A DNA stretch of 64,000 bases from Gigantopelta aegis (GCF_016097555.1 NC_054712.1:42043880-42107879), one strand, 5' to 3'. Shown: positions 9,970 through 22,264, numbered from the stretch's first letter. Notes: generated by a model not told the origin, from the letters alone. Translations and numbers: made by a program.

Positions 9970-12560
9970 TTTTTTAAACATGGCTCCCATATGCAATAAC
10001 CTTAGTTAAAAATTATGATCTAGCTATGTCTATATTTTGTAGACAATTTGAATATTATATAAAAAATAAATTTAAGTTGCAATTTAAAATGAAAATGCCT
10101 GGGAATTGTTTATTGTAAAAAGGATGCCAGCCCAAAGATGATAAATGTTTTATGACCATACGCTATAAAATATTTTAATTTACTTAGCATAGAGGGAAAT
10201 TAGTTTATATTATTTCAAAGGCATCATCACAGGATTGTAACTTTTCTAGTCATTGTATATTTTATAGACATTATATAATATATGACATATAGTTGAACAT
10301 GAATTAGTAAATACAGGTCAAGTATTTTTCTTTAAATCGGAATCTGTTCATGGTAGTTCATATTATAACTAATTGGTTAGAAGAAGCGACCCCCTTTATA
10401 TAAATGGCATAAAATAAATATGCATACTAATAATAAATATTGTTCATTGTATATCATTCTACGAGTGCATTAGACAAACATTATACTTAATCACGCACCA
10501 GATCAGTGCTGATGACGAATGCATTAAACTGTATTTAGATATGTTTTACACCTGGTCTTATTGTACTTAATGGCATTCACTGGTACATTAAAGATTGTGA
10601 TATGTACTTTCCTGTCAATGGGGAAATGCATATAAATGATACCGTGTCGCTGTTTTGTTGGAGCAGCCACTATGCCAGTAACAATTTTCCTTTTGCATTT
10701 TACAGACCAGTGTCGAAATACCTCACAGAGAGGACATATGATAACTATGGTTTAAACAACTTCCAGATCAGGTTGCCAGGGTCTAGATTGAAAATTAACG
10801 TTGCGGAAAGACACTGGGTTAATTAAGATGTGATAATAATCCAGCTCAGATTTCAAGATATCACTTACCGGATTTGTTTCGAGTTGTGCTGTGTCATAGC
10901 CAGCTTTGTTTTGTAGATCCACATAGTCACGATCACGGGACACATACACCTTCCACCTGCATTATATTGAATTCTTAGGGTAACAAAAATAACAGTTGAA
11001 ACTTGATACACAACTATCCACAAACACCAAACGCCTAGAGTTTGAGGATTTAAAAAAAACATGGAACATGGAATAGGTGATTTTAACAATTCACTAGCCA
11101 TATATATATATACATACATATTAGAGTAGCCAGGATTGTTTATTGGGGGTGGAGTGGAGATAGAGGGCACTGCTTTTACACATTTTATGGGGTGACATGC
11201 ATTATAAAAGTTGGTATTGTGAAAAAAGAGGTCTTCTTGTGCCCAATCCCTGGCTACCCAGATACGCCAGTGCATATATGTGCAATTTAAAGTATATCAA
11301 TCAATAGATTTTGGTTTCAACACAGGTACCTTTAGTCGTATTACTTGCATGGACAGTAGAATTGTGGTAATCATTTGCTAATGTCATATTATTTTAGTAA
11401 GTTTTAATCACATATAACTTTGTTTTAGTAACATGTGACCCATGTTGCATGCAAACATCTTACACACATTGAGATTGTCGTGCATTTTTGTAAAACCTAC
11501 GAAAATGCGCATTCTGCTAGGAATCATTACACGTTGATTGTAAATATATTTGTCATTTTATTCTCTCTAAATTGCTGTTTAAATCATTAAATTGAAGAAC
11601 ATAATTTTGTTTTAGAACATGTCAAAACGTAGACACTTTAGAACGAGTGAAAACTTTTAAAGAAAAATGCTGAATATAGTTACTGGCCCTGTATTCATTT
11701 TGTTTCGTTAAATTACTGTGTATTAAAAATCATTAAACGTATTAACTTATCTTAATGGTTGATTATTATTAATTCAGTCAGTAGCTCAACACTACAGGTG
11801 GTGCAGTTTACTCCGATAGCTTACATTTCGTGTTTAATTAGTGTAATAAATATATCTGTTATAACTGGTATGATAGCTTACATTTCATGTAATAATTAGT
11901 ATAACAAATATATCTGTTATAACTGGTTTTAAGGCTTTGCTTTGTTTGACAAATTGTTTTTCTAAAGTTGTTAAGAGCTTCTAACAACCTGCTACAATAC
12001 CAGGGAGCACAATTTACCATCTCAGTGTAGGATAAGGTTACTGTGCACACAGCTGGAAACACCCATGACCCTTTCCAGTGTCTGCCATCCAAAGATAATT
12101 TGTTATTGTTTACAATTACTTCCTGCTGCCTGTACATTTTCAAAGTATTAACAACACAAACCCAATAGGTGTCTCAGAAGCTGCTGCGAAATTAAATGTT
12201 TACTGTATGCCACATGGACTCACTGCAAGATAACATTATTCTTGACTTGAAATTCACACAATTTGTCACATATGCTGAAATGTAAGAAAAACTGTTTATA
12301 AAATAGCTTGCTCTGGCATGCTGGTTGGAGTTGTTTGTGATCAAGTTCCAGGAGCCAGAATAAATTAAATAGTTCTTCATCTAATTACATCATGATTTAT
12401 TATTATTAGCAGACAAAACTTTTAAGGTTTATACTAAAACAAATAACTGCTAGCATCTAAAAGCAAACTATTTAGCAAAAGTTAAGTTTCCGATTTTTAA
12501 GTGCATTCCAAAGTTTTCAGTGCAGTTTTCTCAGATTGAAGTGGAAAGGAGATAAGTGGT
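9970..12560 (+). other. Long CCNDBP1 intron stretch without genes
   Basis: AT-rich sequence. It contains a SINE body scrap at about 10560-10650 (GTGATATGTACTTTCCTGTC) and a short local duplication near 11810-11930 (ATATCTGTTATAACTGGT twice). The minus frame at 10865-11275 has no recognisable domain and I do not call it. Confidence 0.5.
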
Positions 12561-12607
12561 TCTGGCACTAACCCCTCGATATCCTGATACTGTACGTGTA
12601 AATGAGA

Positions 12608-12830
12608 GTTTGTTTTGTTTAACAGCATCACTAGAGCACATTTATTAATCATCGGCTATTGGATGTCAAACATTTGGTTATTTTGACATATAGTCTTAGA
12701 GAGGAAACCCGCTAGATATTTCTGTTAATAGCAAGGGATCTTTTATATGCACCATCTCACAGACAGGATAGCACATACCATGGCCTTTGATATACCAGTC
12801 GTGATGCACTGGCTGGAACGAGAAAACACA
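12608..12830 (-). mobile_element. SINE type B tail and body
   Basis: The reverse copy starts GTTTGTTTTGTTTAACAGCA and ends in CACTGGCTGGAACGAGAAAA. A separate type A head on the + strand (12890-12950, GACGTAGCCCAAGTGGTAAA) follows, so this is a cluster of broken copies. Confidence 0.82.
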
Positions 12831-13267
12831 TACATGCAGTCTAAACCTCGCCAATTATTGCAATTCCTCAAGGTCCACATTAATGCCAGGGCAGGACGTA
12901 GCCCAAGTGGTAAAGCGCTCGCTTGATGCACGGTCAGTTTGGGATGAATGTTGAACACTTCAGCACACTGTTTAATCAGCTATAGACATGTGTAGATGGT
13001 TCCGTACGAGTCACTTCCAAGTGTTTTAATCAGCTATATACATGTGTAGATGGTTCCGTACGAGTCACTCCCGGTATCAGGGTAATGGATGTAAGCCCTG
13101 CGTGATCATTAATTCAAGAGTTATAATTAAACATGCCCCTCAATTTTTTCCACTTTTCACATGGAGTCCAGGGCACATGCTTATACAATTTGAGCCCAGA
13201 CTCATCTCTAATGATGTCACACGCATACAGTTTGTATGGCATTGCCATGATGTTCACGTCTCAGACT

Positions 13268-13575
13268 CAGGTAAAGCGCTCGCTTGATGCACGGTCAGTT
13301 TGGGATCGATCCCCGTCGGTGGGCCTATTGAGCTGTTTCTCGCTACAGCCAGTGCACCACGACTGGTACATCAGAGGCTGTGGTATGTGCTATCCTGTCT
13401 ATGGGATGGTGCATATAAAAGATCCCTTGCTGCTAATCAAAAAGAGTAGCCCATGAAGTGGCGAAAGCGGGTTTCCTCTAGTATTTATGTGGTCCTTAAC
13501 CATGTCCGATGCTATATAACCATAAATAAATTGTTTTGAGTGCGTCATTAAATAAAACATTTCCTTCCTTCAGCA
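13268..13575 (+). mobile_element. SINE type A
   Basis: It begins within the head (GTAAAGCGCTCGCTTGATGC). B-box-like GGATCGATCCC is present and the tail is ATTAAATAAAACATTTCCTT. Confidence 0.92.
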
Positions 13576-13776
13576 TTCATTCCTTTCATTTGGTCAAAGA
13601 TAAACATTTCATTGTATAATATTTAGTTTTTTCGCTATTTTACTGTATAGTTTTTCTCTCTATTTCATTGTATAATGTGATTTTTCTCTATTTTATTAGT
13701 TTTTCTTGATCTCGTTATATATTTTTTTTAATTCTCTCCATCTCATTGTATGTATGGGGTTTTTTTTCTCTTACAG

Positions 13777-13885
13777 ATATTCCTATCTGACAACAGAAGA
13801 TGACGAACAGTGGATTGATTTCTTGATGAAGGCGAATGAACACAATCTGAACAAGATTGTAAAACTAACATCCAATGCCCCTTGA
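13777..13885 (+). CDS. CCNDBP1: CCNDBP1 terminal exon
   Basis: Acceptor TCTCTTACAG after a long pyrimidine tract. It reads (R)YSYLTTEDDEQWIDFLMKAN then EHNLNKIVKLTSNAP and TGA at 13883-13885. Human ends PEDSWIPLLINAIDHCMNRI KELTQSELEL, a clear match. The last 47 coding bases, the stop and the first 3' UTR bases form the first copy of a 53-bp triplication. The third copy would end KLTSSAE before its stop, which resembles the vertebrate tail more than TSNAP does. The present C-terminus may therefore come from a younger copy. Confidence 0.92.
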
Positions 13886-13997
13886 TACATGAACACACTC
13901 TGAACAAGATTGTAAAACTAACATCCAATGCCCCTTGATACATGAACACACTCTGAACAAGATTGTAAAACTAACATCCAGTGCCGAGTGATATGCA
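13838..13997 (+). repeat. 53-bp triplication spanning the CCNDBP1 stop codon
   Basis: GAACAC(A/T)(A/C)TCTGAACAAG recurs at 13838, 13891 and 13944, exactly 53 bases apart. Copies 1 and 2 share CCAATGCCCCTTGATACATG. Copy 3 differs there (CCAGTGCCGAGTGATATGC). Copies 2 and 3 lie in the 3' UTR. Confidence 0.93.
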
Positions 13998-14094
13998 AAC
14001 ACAGGGTGTTAAAACTATGCTTGGTGTGATATTTGCGTCATGTTGCAGCAAAACCTTGTTTTTCTTAAAGTGATGCAAATGGATATACAGTGAT

Positions 14095-14297
14095 ATCTCT
14101 CAATACTGGACCCTATGTAAACTGAAATTCTCCAAAAAACAGACTTTTTATCCATATAACCATAAATAAAAAATATGTTGAGTGTATAGTTCAATCAAAC
14201 ATTTCTTCCTTCCTTGTTCTGTCCCAGCAACGGGTATATGTGTTCACATCTGGGGATGGGTACATAAAAAGATTCCTTGCTGCAGTTCTTTAGGAGT
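14095..14297 (+). mobile_element. Broken SINE tail and decayed repeat in 3' flank
   Basis: A decayed copy of the TGGACCCTATGTAAACTG repeat is followed by a SINE tail fragment (CCATATAACCATAAATAAAA). An AATAAA at 14165-14170 could serve as the CCNDBP1 poly(A) signal; this is inference only. Confidence 0.45.
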
Positions 14298-14299
14298 AG

Positions 14300-14995
14300 C
14301 CTGTGTGGTGGTTTTACTATTTCAACCAAGTTAGCAAGTTTTCTCTTACTATTTATTTTAACCAAGTGTGCAAGTTTTCTCTTTTACTGTTACAACCAAG
14401 TGTGCAAGTTTTCTCTTTTACTGTTACAACCAAGTGTGCAAGTTTTCTCTTTTACTGTTACAACCAAGTGTGCAAGTTTTCTCTTTTACTGTTTCAACCA
14501 AGTGTGCAAGTTTTCTCTTTTACTGTTACAGCCAAGTGTGCAAGTTTTCTCTTTTACTGTTAAACCAAGTGTGCAAGTTTCCTGTTTTACTGTTTCAACC
14601 CAGTGTACAAGTTTTCTCTTTTACTGTTTCAACCAAGTCAGCAAGTTTTCTCTTTTACTGTTTCAACCAAGTGTATAAGTTTTCTCTTTTACTGTTTCAA
14701 CAAAGTCAGCAAGTTTTCTCTTTTACTGTTTCAACCAAGTCAGCAAGTTTTCTCTTTTACTGTTTCAACCCAGTGTACAAATTTCCTCATTTACTGTTTC
14801 AACCCAGTATACAAATTTTCTCTTTTACTATTTCAACCAAGTCAGCAAGTTTTCTCGTTTACTGTTTCAACCAAGTGTGCAAGTTTCCTCATTAACTATT
14901 TCAACCAAGTGTGCAAGTTACCTCATTAACTATTTCAACCAAGTGTCTGCAAGTTTCCTCATTAACTATTTCAACCAAGTGTTAAAATGAATCTA
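14300..14995 (+). repeat. 34-bp minisatellite, about 20 copies
   Basis: Units of the form CAAGTTTTCTCTTTTACTGT then TTCAACCAAGTGTG, with variants (CAGC for GTGC, CCCAGTGTAC). The pyrimidine-rich unit gives long spurious frames on the + strand. It lies in the CCNDBP1 3' flank. Confidence 0.95.
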
Positions 14996-14999
14996 AAGA

Positions 15000-15200
15000 A
15001 AAAAACCTTTATCTGTGATGAAGACCGTATCTCCACACAATGCAGAGTTGAATGGTCATTAACCAGTCTACATGTATCTAGTGCCTCATTTATAGGAAAA
15101 AAGCCACTCCTACGGTGATCCTTTACTGGTCAATACACCCATTTGACCACCACAAAGAGGACTGCTACTATGACTAGTTTACTCAATTAAGACTAGCACA
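15000..15200 (-). repeat. Dispersed repeat shared with 47050-47170
   Basis: CTAGTGCCTCATTTATAGGA and AAAGAGGACTGCTACTATGA have counterparts CTAGTGCCTTGTCTATAGAA and AAAGAGGACTGCCACTCAGA near 47060-47150. Confidence 0.5.
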
Positions 15201-15203
15201 GAG

Positions 15204-15395
15204 CAGAGGTCATTCAGGGCTAGCTCTTGGTAAGTAAAACCATTCGTAAAATTATCTTTAAATATGCAAAATCCACTGTTATTTTTTTCAACAATATACC
15301 AATTATTACATGAAATGTTTTCGCCAATCGTTCCTGACATTTGTAATTGGCGAATTTGGCGAATGGCAGAGCTAGCCCTGTGACATTGGAATAAA
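15204..15395. mobile_element. MITE with CAGGGCTAGCTCT ends
   Basis: The left end CAGGGCTAGCTCTTGG is mirrored by GCAGAGCTAGCCCTG at the right, about 190 bp apart. Related right ends occur at 4400 and 29135-29150. Ends and size suit a hAT-type MITE, but I could not confirm an 8-bp target duplication. Confidence 0.6.
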
Positions 15396-15479
15396 TATAG
15401 CCAAAAATCTTAGTTTAAAATGTGCTACGGCGGCGTTAAACAAATTCTTTTCCTTTCTTCAGTTGGAGACCTATCGGGT

Positions 15480-17210
15480 AAAAATCCACGACAACAAATT
15501 TTCATATAACAATACGTTTATTTTCTTATATGTGCACATCCGTAAGTTATACATTTTCTCATACTAGTAGGATAGCAAGAATATCGAAAGGGGGAAGGAA
15601 ATCGAATTTCTTATACAATATTCAACAAGTCATTTGTGCTGGAAGCAACAAGCCTTAGAGCTGTAAAGTCAAGAGATATTTTTAGTACATTGACAGAACC
15701 AAGATAATTTAATCTTGTTATATACCTATAAGCTTATCTTGAAATCTTTATTAAAATAGTTTTTGTAGTTATATACCTATAAGCTTATCTTGAAATCTTT
15801 ATTAAAATAGTTTTTGTACACTGTACTTTTGATCAGTTCACCAAAACAAATTCCTGTGATTCACGGGTTACAGGAGACTGACATTATCTCGATCGGATAC
15901 ATCTATATTTTTGCCTGCTTCAGCTACATAAATGTTGAGTCAGCTTACATATCATACCACCAGATATTGAGTGGGAAAACTAAGGGGTCGGCGTATCCAT
16001 TGAGTAGGCCAATACATGGCGATATACAGTAATTTGTAGCCACCTTCACTTTCTGATAAGCCAAGTGGTACCACGTGAAAAATGTCATATTCAGTATGTC
16101 TTCTACTAACAGAGGTAGAAACGTAACACTAGCCCCTCACCCCAGACAAACAGAAATTACTGGAGACCAGTATAATTTAAATGATGCCAGTCCCACAGGC
16201 CAGTTAAATATGTTTCAGTGTAATTATTATGCTGTAATTGTTTTTTTTTCTTTAGAATAAGCCACAAATGATATATATGAACAATTTTATATACAGATCT
16301 CCTTTCTGTCTCATCTAGAACACTATTTATTGCAAATAATTTAAAGCTTGAACCATTGATTCAAACTTGTGTAGGCATTATTCCTAGATCCAGTGCTACA
16401 TATACAGCTATTGTTGTCTATAATCTTAAGATATTTAAAAATTATTTGCAATAAACAATGAGTTCAGGACAGAACGAAAAGGAGACCCTTTTTAAAAATG
16501 GCCCATATTTATTTGTCAGTCACATGGCTTCCAACAAATAATTGGGGGAGGTGGGGTAGACCCTTTGACCAATGGAAATACATTGTATATTGTAATTTCT
16601 ATACTGTACTAAACATGTGTTACTTTCAGTTAAAGTTTGCCCATGTCAGAATCTGTGCCATAAGTCGGATCTCATGTCTTGGCAGGAATGCCCGACTATT
16701 ATTTGATATTATCCTGTATCAGTGTACCCCGGTCTTATAGTAACATACCTGGATAATGTTTTAATGTTCTAATTGCCTACATTTCATTCTTTTTCTTGGA
16801 GAGTATGCAAATACTTTGTAAAAATTATATCTAAAAATAAATTATATTTAAAAATGGATGGCATTTTCTATTGTTGCTTTTTTGTTTACGAATATTAAGT
16901 TATGGCAGCTAATGGAAACTGCATGACTGCAAGGCTTTTTATGGCTGCCATTTTGTTTGTCGTATGTCTTAACAAAACATGTTGAAAGGTTTAATGTATA
17001 TAGCACCTTTCTTGTTGAATAGAAACATATTGCAAATTATTCCACACAATTCTTGTGATGCTAAAAACATTCTGTAGGTATATCTATAACAATAAATCTG
17101 ACTATAATGAAACCGAGAACAATACTGCTAATCAGTATTTTGAAAACAAAATGTTGTCTTGCCAACTGGGACTACGGTTACTATAATCAGTACTGGTAGA
17201 CTGAGAAATC
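15480..17210. other. Gene-free stretch
   Basis: Contains a 51-bp direct duplication at 15717-15818 (TATACCTATAAGCTTATCTT in both copies) and a segment at 16566-16680 that recurs inside a SINE at 17393-17500. Otherwise nothing is recognised. Confidence 0.55.
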
Positions 17211-17218
17211 ATATCCAA

Positions 17219-17572
17219 ACAGTGCCTATTTCTCACTCCAGCCAGTGCACCATGACTGGTACATCAAAGGCCGTGGTATGTGCAGTCCTGTCTGTGGGAT
17301 GGTGCATATAAAAGATATCTTGCTGCTAATCGAAATGAGTAGCCCATGATGTGGCGACAGCAGGTTTCCTCTCTCAATATTTGTGTGGTCATTGACCAAT
17401 AGAAATATATCGTAATTCTACACTGTACTAATCATGTTCTACTTTCAGTTAAAGTTTGCCCATGTCAGAATCCGTGCCGCAAGTCGGATCTCATGCCCAT
17501 ATGTCCGACGCCATATAACCGTAAATAAAATGTGTTGAGTGCGTCATTAAATAAACCATTTCCTTCCAAACA
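17219..17572 (+). mobile_element. SINE type A with internal insertion
   Basis: Body from CTATTTCTCACTCCAGCC to TTTGTGTGGTCATTGACC, then a 108-base insert matching 16566-16680 (CTTTCAGTTAAAGTTTGCCC), then the tail CCATATGTCCGACGCCATAT. The insert explains why the SINE is split. Confidence 0.85.
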
Positions 17573-18052
17573 GTGCATGCTTTCGAAAAGGTGATCTGTA
17601 GACATCTGTGCAGACTTAAACAGCGTGGCAAGGGTAGGTGAACAACGGCACAGGTATGTGACAGGCAAGATATTACTCGGTCTATAAAGACTAGAAGACA
17701 ACACAAACCCTGATATAAGTATACAATATTAAATAAATGCAAAATATATTCTTGTATGGACTGCAGACTTGGATACAGTGAAAAGAAAAATGGAAGATCT
17801 TTTTTTTGGCACCTTCCTACGCCACTGTAATATTGGGTCTGTTGTGACTTAATACATCTCTTCACATATGGGTCATTCCAGAATTGATTGCACTGGGAGA
17901 TTCCAAGGGCTTGTGAAGATGAGGGTTGGGGTGAGACACACTCTGTTGATTACAGCAGCATAGTGGGCATACATATATTGCCATTTCTTTTTACTGTTGT
18001 AAATTCAACAAAAATCCTGGGTGGTGGGTGTATATATGTGTGTATGTGTGTG

Positions 18053-18054
<2 letters not shown>

Positions 18055-18101
<47 letters not shown>

Positions 18102-18118
18102 ATATATATATATATAAT
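18055..18118. repeat. (TA)n / TATG microsatellite
   Basis: TA tract flanked by GTGTATGTGTG sequence; frames across it are artefacts. Confidence 0.95.
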
Positions 18119-18177
18119 TTGTTTTAAACATGTACTTTTCATTATTTTATTTATTGTTACTATATTTTTTATTAAGG

Positions 18178-18355
18178 ACCAGTGACGGATCTAAGGGGCC
18201 CCTCCCCCCTCCCCTTAAATTTAGCTTCTTTTTTTGTTGGAGAATATGAGGCATCCTTTCATGAATATTTTTGGCTTTGGCCACAATGTGTCAATGTGTC
18301 ATTGGGCCACACACACCTCCCCCAAATGGATTTTCTGGATCTGCCACTAATGGCC
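18178..18355. mobile_element. hAT-like MITE, CAGTGACGGATC ends
   Basis: ACCAGTGACGGATCTAAGGG on the left and TTCTGGATCTGCCACTAATG on the right are inverted ends about 175 bp apart. The same end type recurs at 30455-30655, 45495-45925 and 54207-54465. Confidence 0.6.
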
Positions 18356-18479
18356 ATAACAAAATGTTAATAATAAAGTTTTTAAAAGATCTAGATTCAA
18401 TGTCCGATTACTTCCATCTGTCCAATGTAATCAAGTCTGGGACCAATCGGAGTACAAAAACAAAACATTGATAAAAGCA

Positions 18480-19320
18480 TGGTACCTACAATATATATGC
18501 AATAATCTGTCAAGACATCTTCAAACTACCAGAGTAAGACTAGCGTAAACATATACTTTAATATCATAATACCATTATTATTATTATTATGCATCAAATG
18601 AACAAGTTAAAATTATGCATAGTGCTGTAATATATATACATATTAAGTCACTAAAAATATACACACAAACCTGCCACAATCAGAACATGACATTGTATGA
18701 TATTAAAAAGGTTCAGAGCTGATGGAACCAGTACTATCATGGCCAGGCCAATACGTTTATGCCAATCTGTAACTGAATTTGTGTTAATTAAATTGACAGT
18801 ATAAAATGCAATGTAAAAGAAAACAAAAAGTTTTTAAAACCCTAAAAGCATTTACATGTTTATGGAAAGCAGTGTAAAATTATGTTTCTATGATCCAACC
18901 TTTAAATATTTTAGGGGTTTTGTAAAATAAAAATAAAAAAATTAAATAGCCAAGACATTTTATGGAGTTCATGCTCAGATAAATCCATTATTACTGTACT
19001 CCACATTTATCAACAGTCTTTCTGTGGGAACAAACTAGTTGGGGGTTTTTCACAGACAGCTACAAAATAAGAATTGTGACCAATATCAATGACTGTGTGA
19101 GCAGACAATGTAATTAAGGCTTGTTGTCATATGCAGAAATACAAACAAACTGACCAAACCAGTCACTTCCCGATTCCACCAGCTCACAAGAAAGCTCGGA
19201 TTGACAACTCATGAGAATAATTATAAATCTGGAATGTGTAAAATCATTCTGGTCCCTGCTCCACTGTCTTAATAAAGAGACGAGTTCTCCATTACCAAAA
19301 CAGTAAATATAAACTGGAGT
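18480..19320. other. Gene-free AT-rich stretch
   Basis: No coding frame, array or paired ends recognised. Confidence 0.45.
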
Positions 19321-19327
19321 GTTTTTC

Positions 19328-19514
19328 AGGGGTGGGAATTGGTGAACTGTAAAAAAAACAGAGAAAATCTAGAGGGGTCCCAGAAATTCTTGAAATCCTA
19401 GGTTAAAATCTGTGCCATCGGACACATTTGGGAGGAAAGGACGATTAAAATGCAAGGAAACACAATGTTCCATGAGGAAAACAGTGGATCTGAGGAGAAT
19501 TCCCACCCCTAGTT
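19328..19514. mobile_element. MITE with CAGGGGTGGGAATT ends
   Basis: CAGGGGTGGGAATTGG and GAGAATTCCCACCCCTAG are inverted ends about 185 bp apart. It is non-coding and probably hAT-derived by end sequence. Confidence 0.65.
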
Positions 19515-19784
19515 TTTACAAGACTTGTTACATCCACAAGATATCAATTTGAGAAAAACACAATGTTTCATGTACTGATATCAGACATATTTACTAACTG
19601 ATTATATATTAACCATACAAGGGAAGTTAATCCACTTTGGATATACCACTTTGCAAGCACAATGTATCTAACAAGCAATTAAAATGGTTCTGTTCCTTTT
19701 TTGTCAATTTTGGTCTTGATGCAGCTCTTGAAAATTCAGATCAGTTTATGATGACAACTTAGTCCATATACTGAAGTGACCGAC

Positions 19785-20510
19785 CCTAGTTTTTAAACAC
19801 GACGACATATTTTTCACTATTTAAGGGACAGATCCTAGTTTAAACACATGAAAATTAACACTAAGTTTAGTTAATCTACAAACCTGTGACACATTTGGAT
19901 AACGTTACAATTGAGTGAAACATGAGTCTATAACCTTAAAATGGTGAAATACCCTCTAAAAATAGACTAAAACTCGACTCCATAACTGTTACTTCTCAGA
20001 CGCACGTGCATTTTTAAAAATATGAAAAATGCATTTTGTGATATTAAAAACACCAGGATGACCAAAAACACTTCGAATGTGCGGAAATGGATAATCTAAA
20101 CAATAAAATCTAAGTAAAGTATGATTTCAGTTATCAAAAATGGCTCTAATAGTAAAAAATATGCCTTAGTGTTTAAAAGCTAGCGTATGTTCCTTTAAAG
20201 CAGTTTTTAATCATTTAAATTAGAAGTACTTACATTTTATTATTTAGAATATTCATTTCCGTACACCTGAAGTAGTTCTGGTCATCCGGGTTTTGGTAAT
20301 ACCTCAAAATGCATTTTTCATAATTCTAAAAATGCATGTTCGTCTGAGAAGTAATGGTTATCAAGATAAACTCTGTAGTTATTTTCAGACAGTTTTTCCC
20401 TATTTAAACATCACAGACTTCAGCTTCTCTCTGTTATAATCCTTATCCAAATGTGTGTCTATTTTCATGGGCTGAAACTAGGGTCTGGGCCTTTAACAAA
20501 GTAAATATCC
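19785..20510. repeat. Inverted pair of family D elements
   Basis: Two copies of the element whose ends read GGGACAGACCCTAGTTTTTA lie tail to tail. The left copy is in reverse (TGTTACTTCTCAGACGCACG) and the right one forward (GTTCGTCTGAGAAGTAATGG), meeting near 20195. The pair forms an imperfect hairpin of about 700 bp. Single copies are at 33435-33715 and 57020-57405. Confidence 0.7.
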
Positions 20511-20592
20511 GATACTGATCAAAATGTTCTTTCATATCAATGCTGCAACAGACTTTTTCATAAGCATTGCTGATTATCATTGTGAATTTTGA

Positions 20593-20835
20593 CTGGCCTC
20601 GGTGGCGTCGTGGCTAAGCCATCAGACTACAGGTTGGTTGGTACAGGGTTTGCAGCCAGGTACCGGCTCAAACCCAGAGCGAGTTCTTAAGGGCTCAATG
20701 GGTAGGTGTAAGGCCACTACACCCTCTTCTTTATCACTAACCACTAACCAACTAACAATTTACCCACTGTCCTGGACAGACAGCCCAGATAGCTGAGGTG
20801 TGTGCCCAGGACAGCGTGCTTGAACCTTAATTAAG
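20593..20835 (+). mobile_element. SINE type V (tRNA-headed)
   Basis: Head GGCCTCGGTGGCGTCGTGGC. Body through ACCGGCTCAAACCCAGAGCG and GGCTCAATGGGTAGGTGTAA. End CCAGGACAGCGTGCTTGAAC. Copies occur at 24962, 33795, 36749 and 60957. Confidence 0.9.
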
Positions 20836-20839
20836 TTGA

Positions 20840-22010
20840 AATGAAATGTGAATTTTGAGGTAGAATTTTTTTTTTCAATTATTGGTAGAAACTAGAAAGC
20901 AATATGACCAGTGACATCTGCTTTGATAATGCCGAAAACAGTTAAAACATTTTAACATTATGTTATTAAAAAAAAAATGTGTTTGAGACAGATTATTTAT
21001 TTAAAGAGACTGTACCGAGTTTGCTAGCTCTGTGAACAGACGCTAACATAACCTTTTAATGACTGCATACATTTTCAGGGGCATAGCCAAAAACATTTTA
21101 GCATTACGCACACCACTTTATTGGGGAAACTTAATTACTGATACTGAAAAAGGAAAGAAGATATCTTACAGAACAATTACAGACAGCCTCGACCTATTCT
21201 AAGATTTTTTTGCATTACGCACGTGCTAATGGGTGCTACACCTTTGATTTTGTTTGTATAGAATTTCAATAGATCATGACAATTCATTGTGCTTCTGGTT
21301 CTCGAAAGACAAAACACCACCATTTGTTGTGTCGATACTTGTTATAGCAGGTTATAGGAATTAGTTCTTCAAGAAAACAAATAATACAAGATACTTTCTT
21401 TGATAATTATAAGTAGGTTAACCTATGCATTATTTAATTAATACACTAGTTTGACGTTACTTGTATATACTTTTCAAAAAAAGTAGGGGAACTCTAATAA
21501 GAATTTACAATTGCCAAAATTGTAAGGCATATTAGCTGTGGGGAATGGTTATATGATAATTAATAGTGAATTAATTGATCAAACATTACAACCGGTAGTT
21601 AAGTATTACAGTAGGTTTTATGGCCACCAAAGATCTTGAAGGATGATTGAGGTCAGAAGTGAAATTTATAAGTTGACTTTTTTATCAGTAAATCGCAAAT
21701 TCAAACAATAAAAATGACTAAAAACAAAACAACTGTATGATCCACAGAATGAAAAAGATTGACAGAAATAATGTTCCAGTGATTAATGGACCTTCCTTGA
21801 AATTGTCAAAATCGAGAATGACACCCCACGCACGTGTACGAGGCAACTGCGTGATGCATGTGCAAACTATGGAATGTGTTTCGGTGTGTTGATAAACAGA
21901 CCTGAACGTTCTTTACTAGGATGTCTGTGGTCAAAATGTATGTTCAGTCTAATAGTTGATATTAACATTAATATTTCAGGTTCCCTTACTTTTTCTGAAG
22001 AGTATATATA
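20840..22010. other. Gene-free stretch
   Basis: AT-rich, no recognised coding frame. GCATTACGCAC appears twice (about 21100 and 21210) but I could not define an element. Confidence 0.45.
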
Positions 22011-22014
22011 TCTA

Positions 22015-22063
22015 TGTATGGATGGATGGATGGATGCACGCACACACACACACACAGACATAA

Positions 22064-22103
<40 letters not shown>

Positions 22104-22105
22104 GG
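22015..22105. repeat. Compound microsatellite
   Basis: (GGAT)n, then (CA)n, then (TA)n in about 90 bases; frames on both strands here are artefacts. Confidence 0.93.
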
Positions 22106-22264
22106 TATATTGCCACATGTACAACAGCAAAATGAGGCAGTGCTCTCTGGCATACGAGGAGATAACTGACAATATGTGTTGATTTTTTGCAAGTTAGTTA
22201 TCAATGGAGAGTACTCCCTACAATTAGTAGTCACATGTTGTATTCTGACATAGAAATTGTATAG

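Noticed and set aside
10865-11275. 136-residue minus-strand frame
   Set aside because: No recognisable domain or repeat family; chance frame in a long intron.
14277-14929. Overlapping repetitive frames of 86-175 residues on the + strand
   Set aside because: All three frames stay open because the 34-bp minisatellite lacks stops; the residues are simple periodic strings and there is no gene context.
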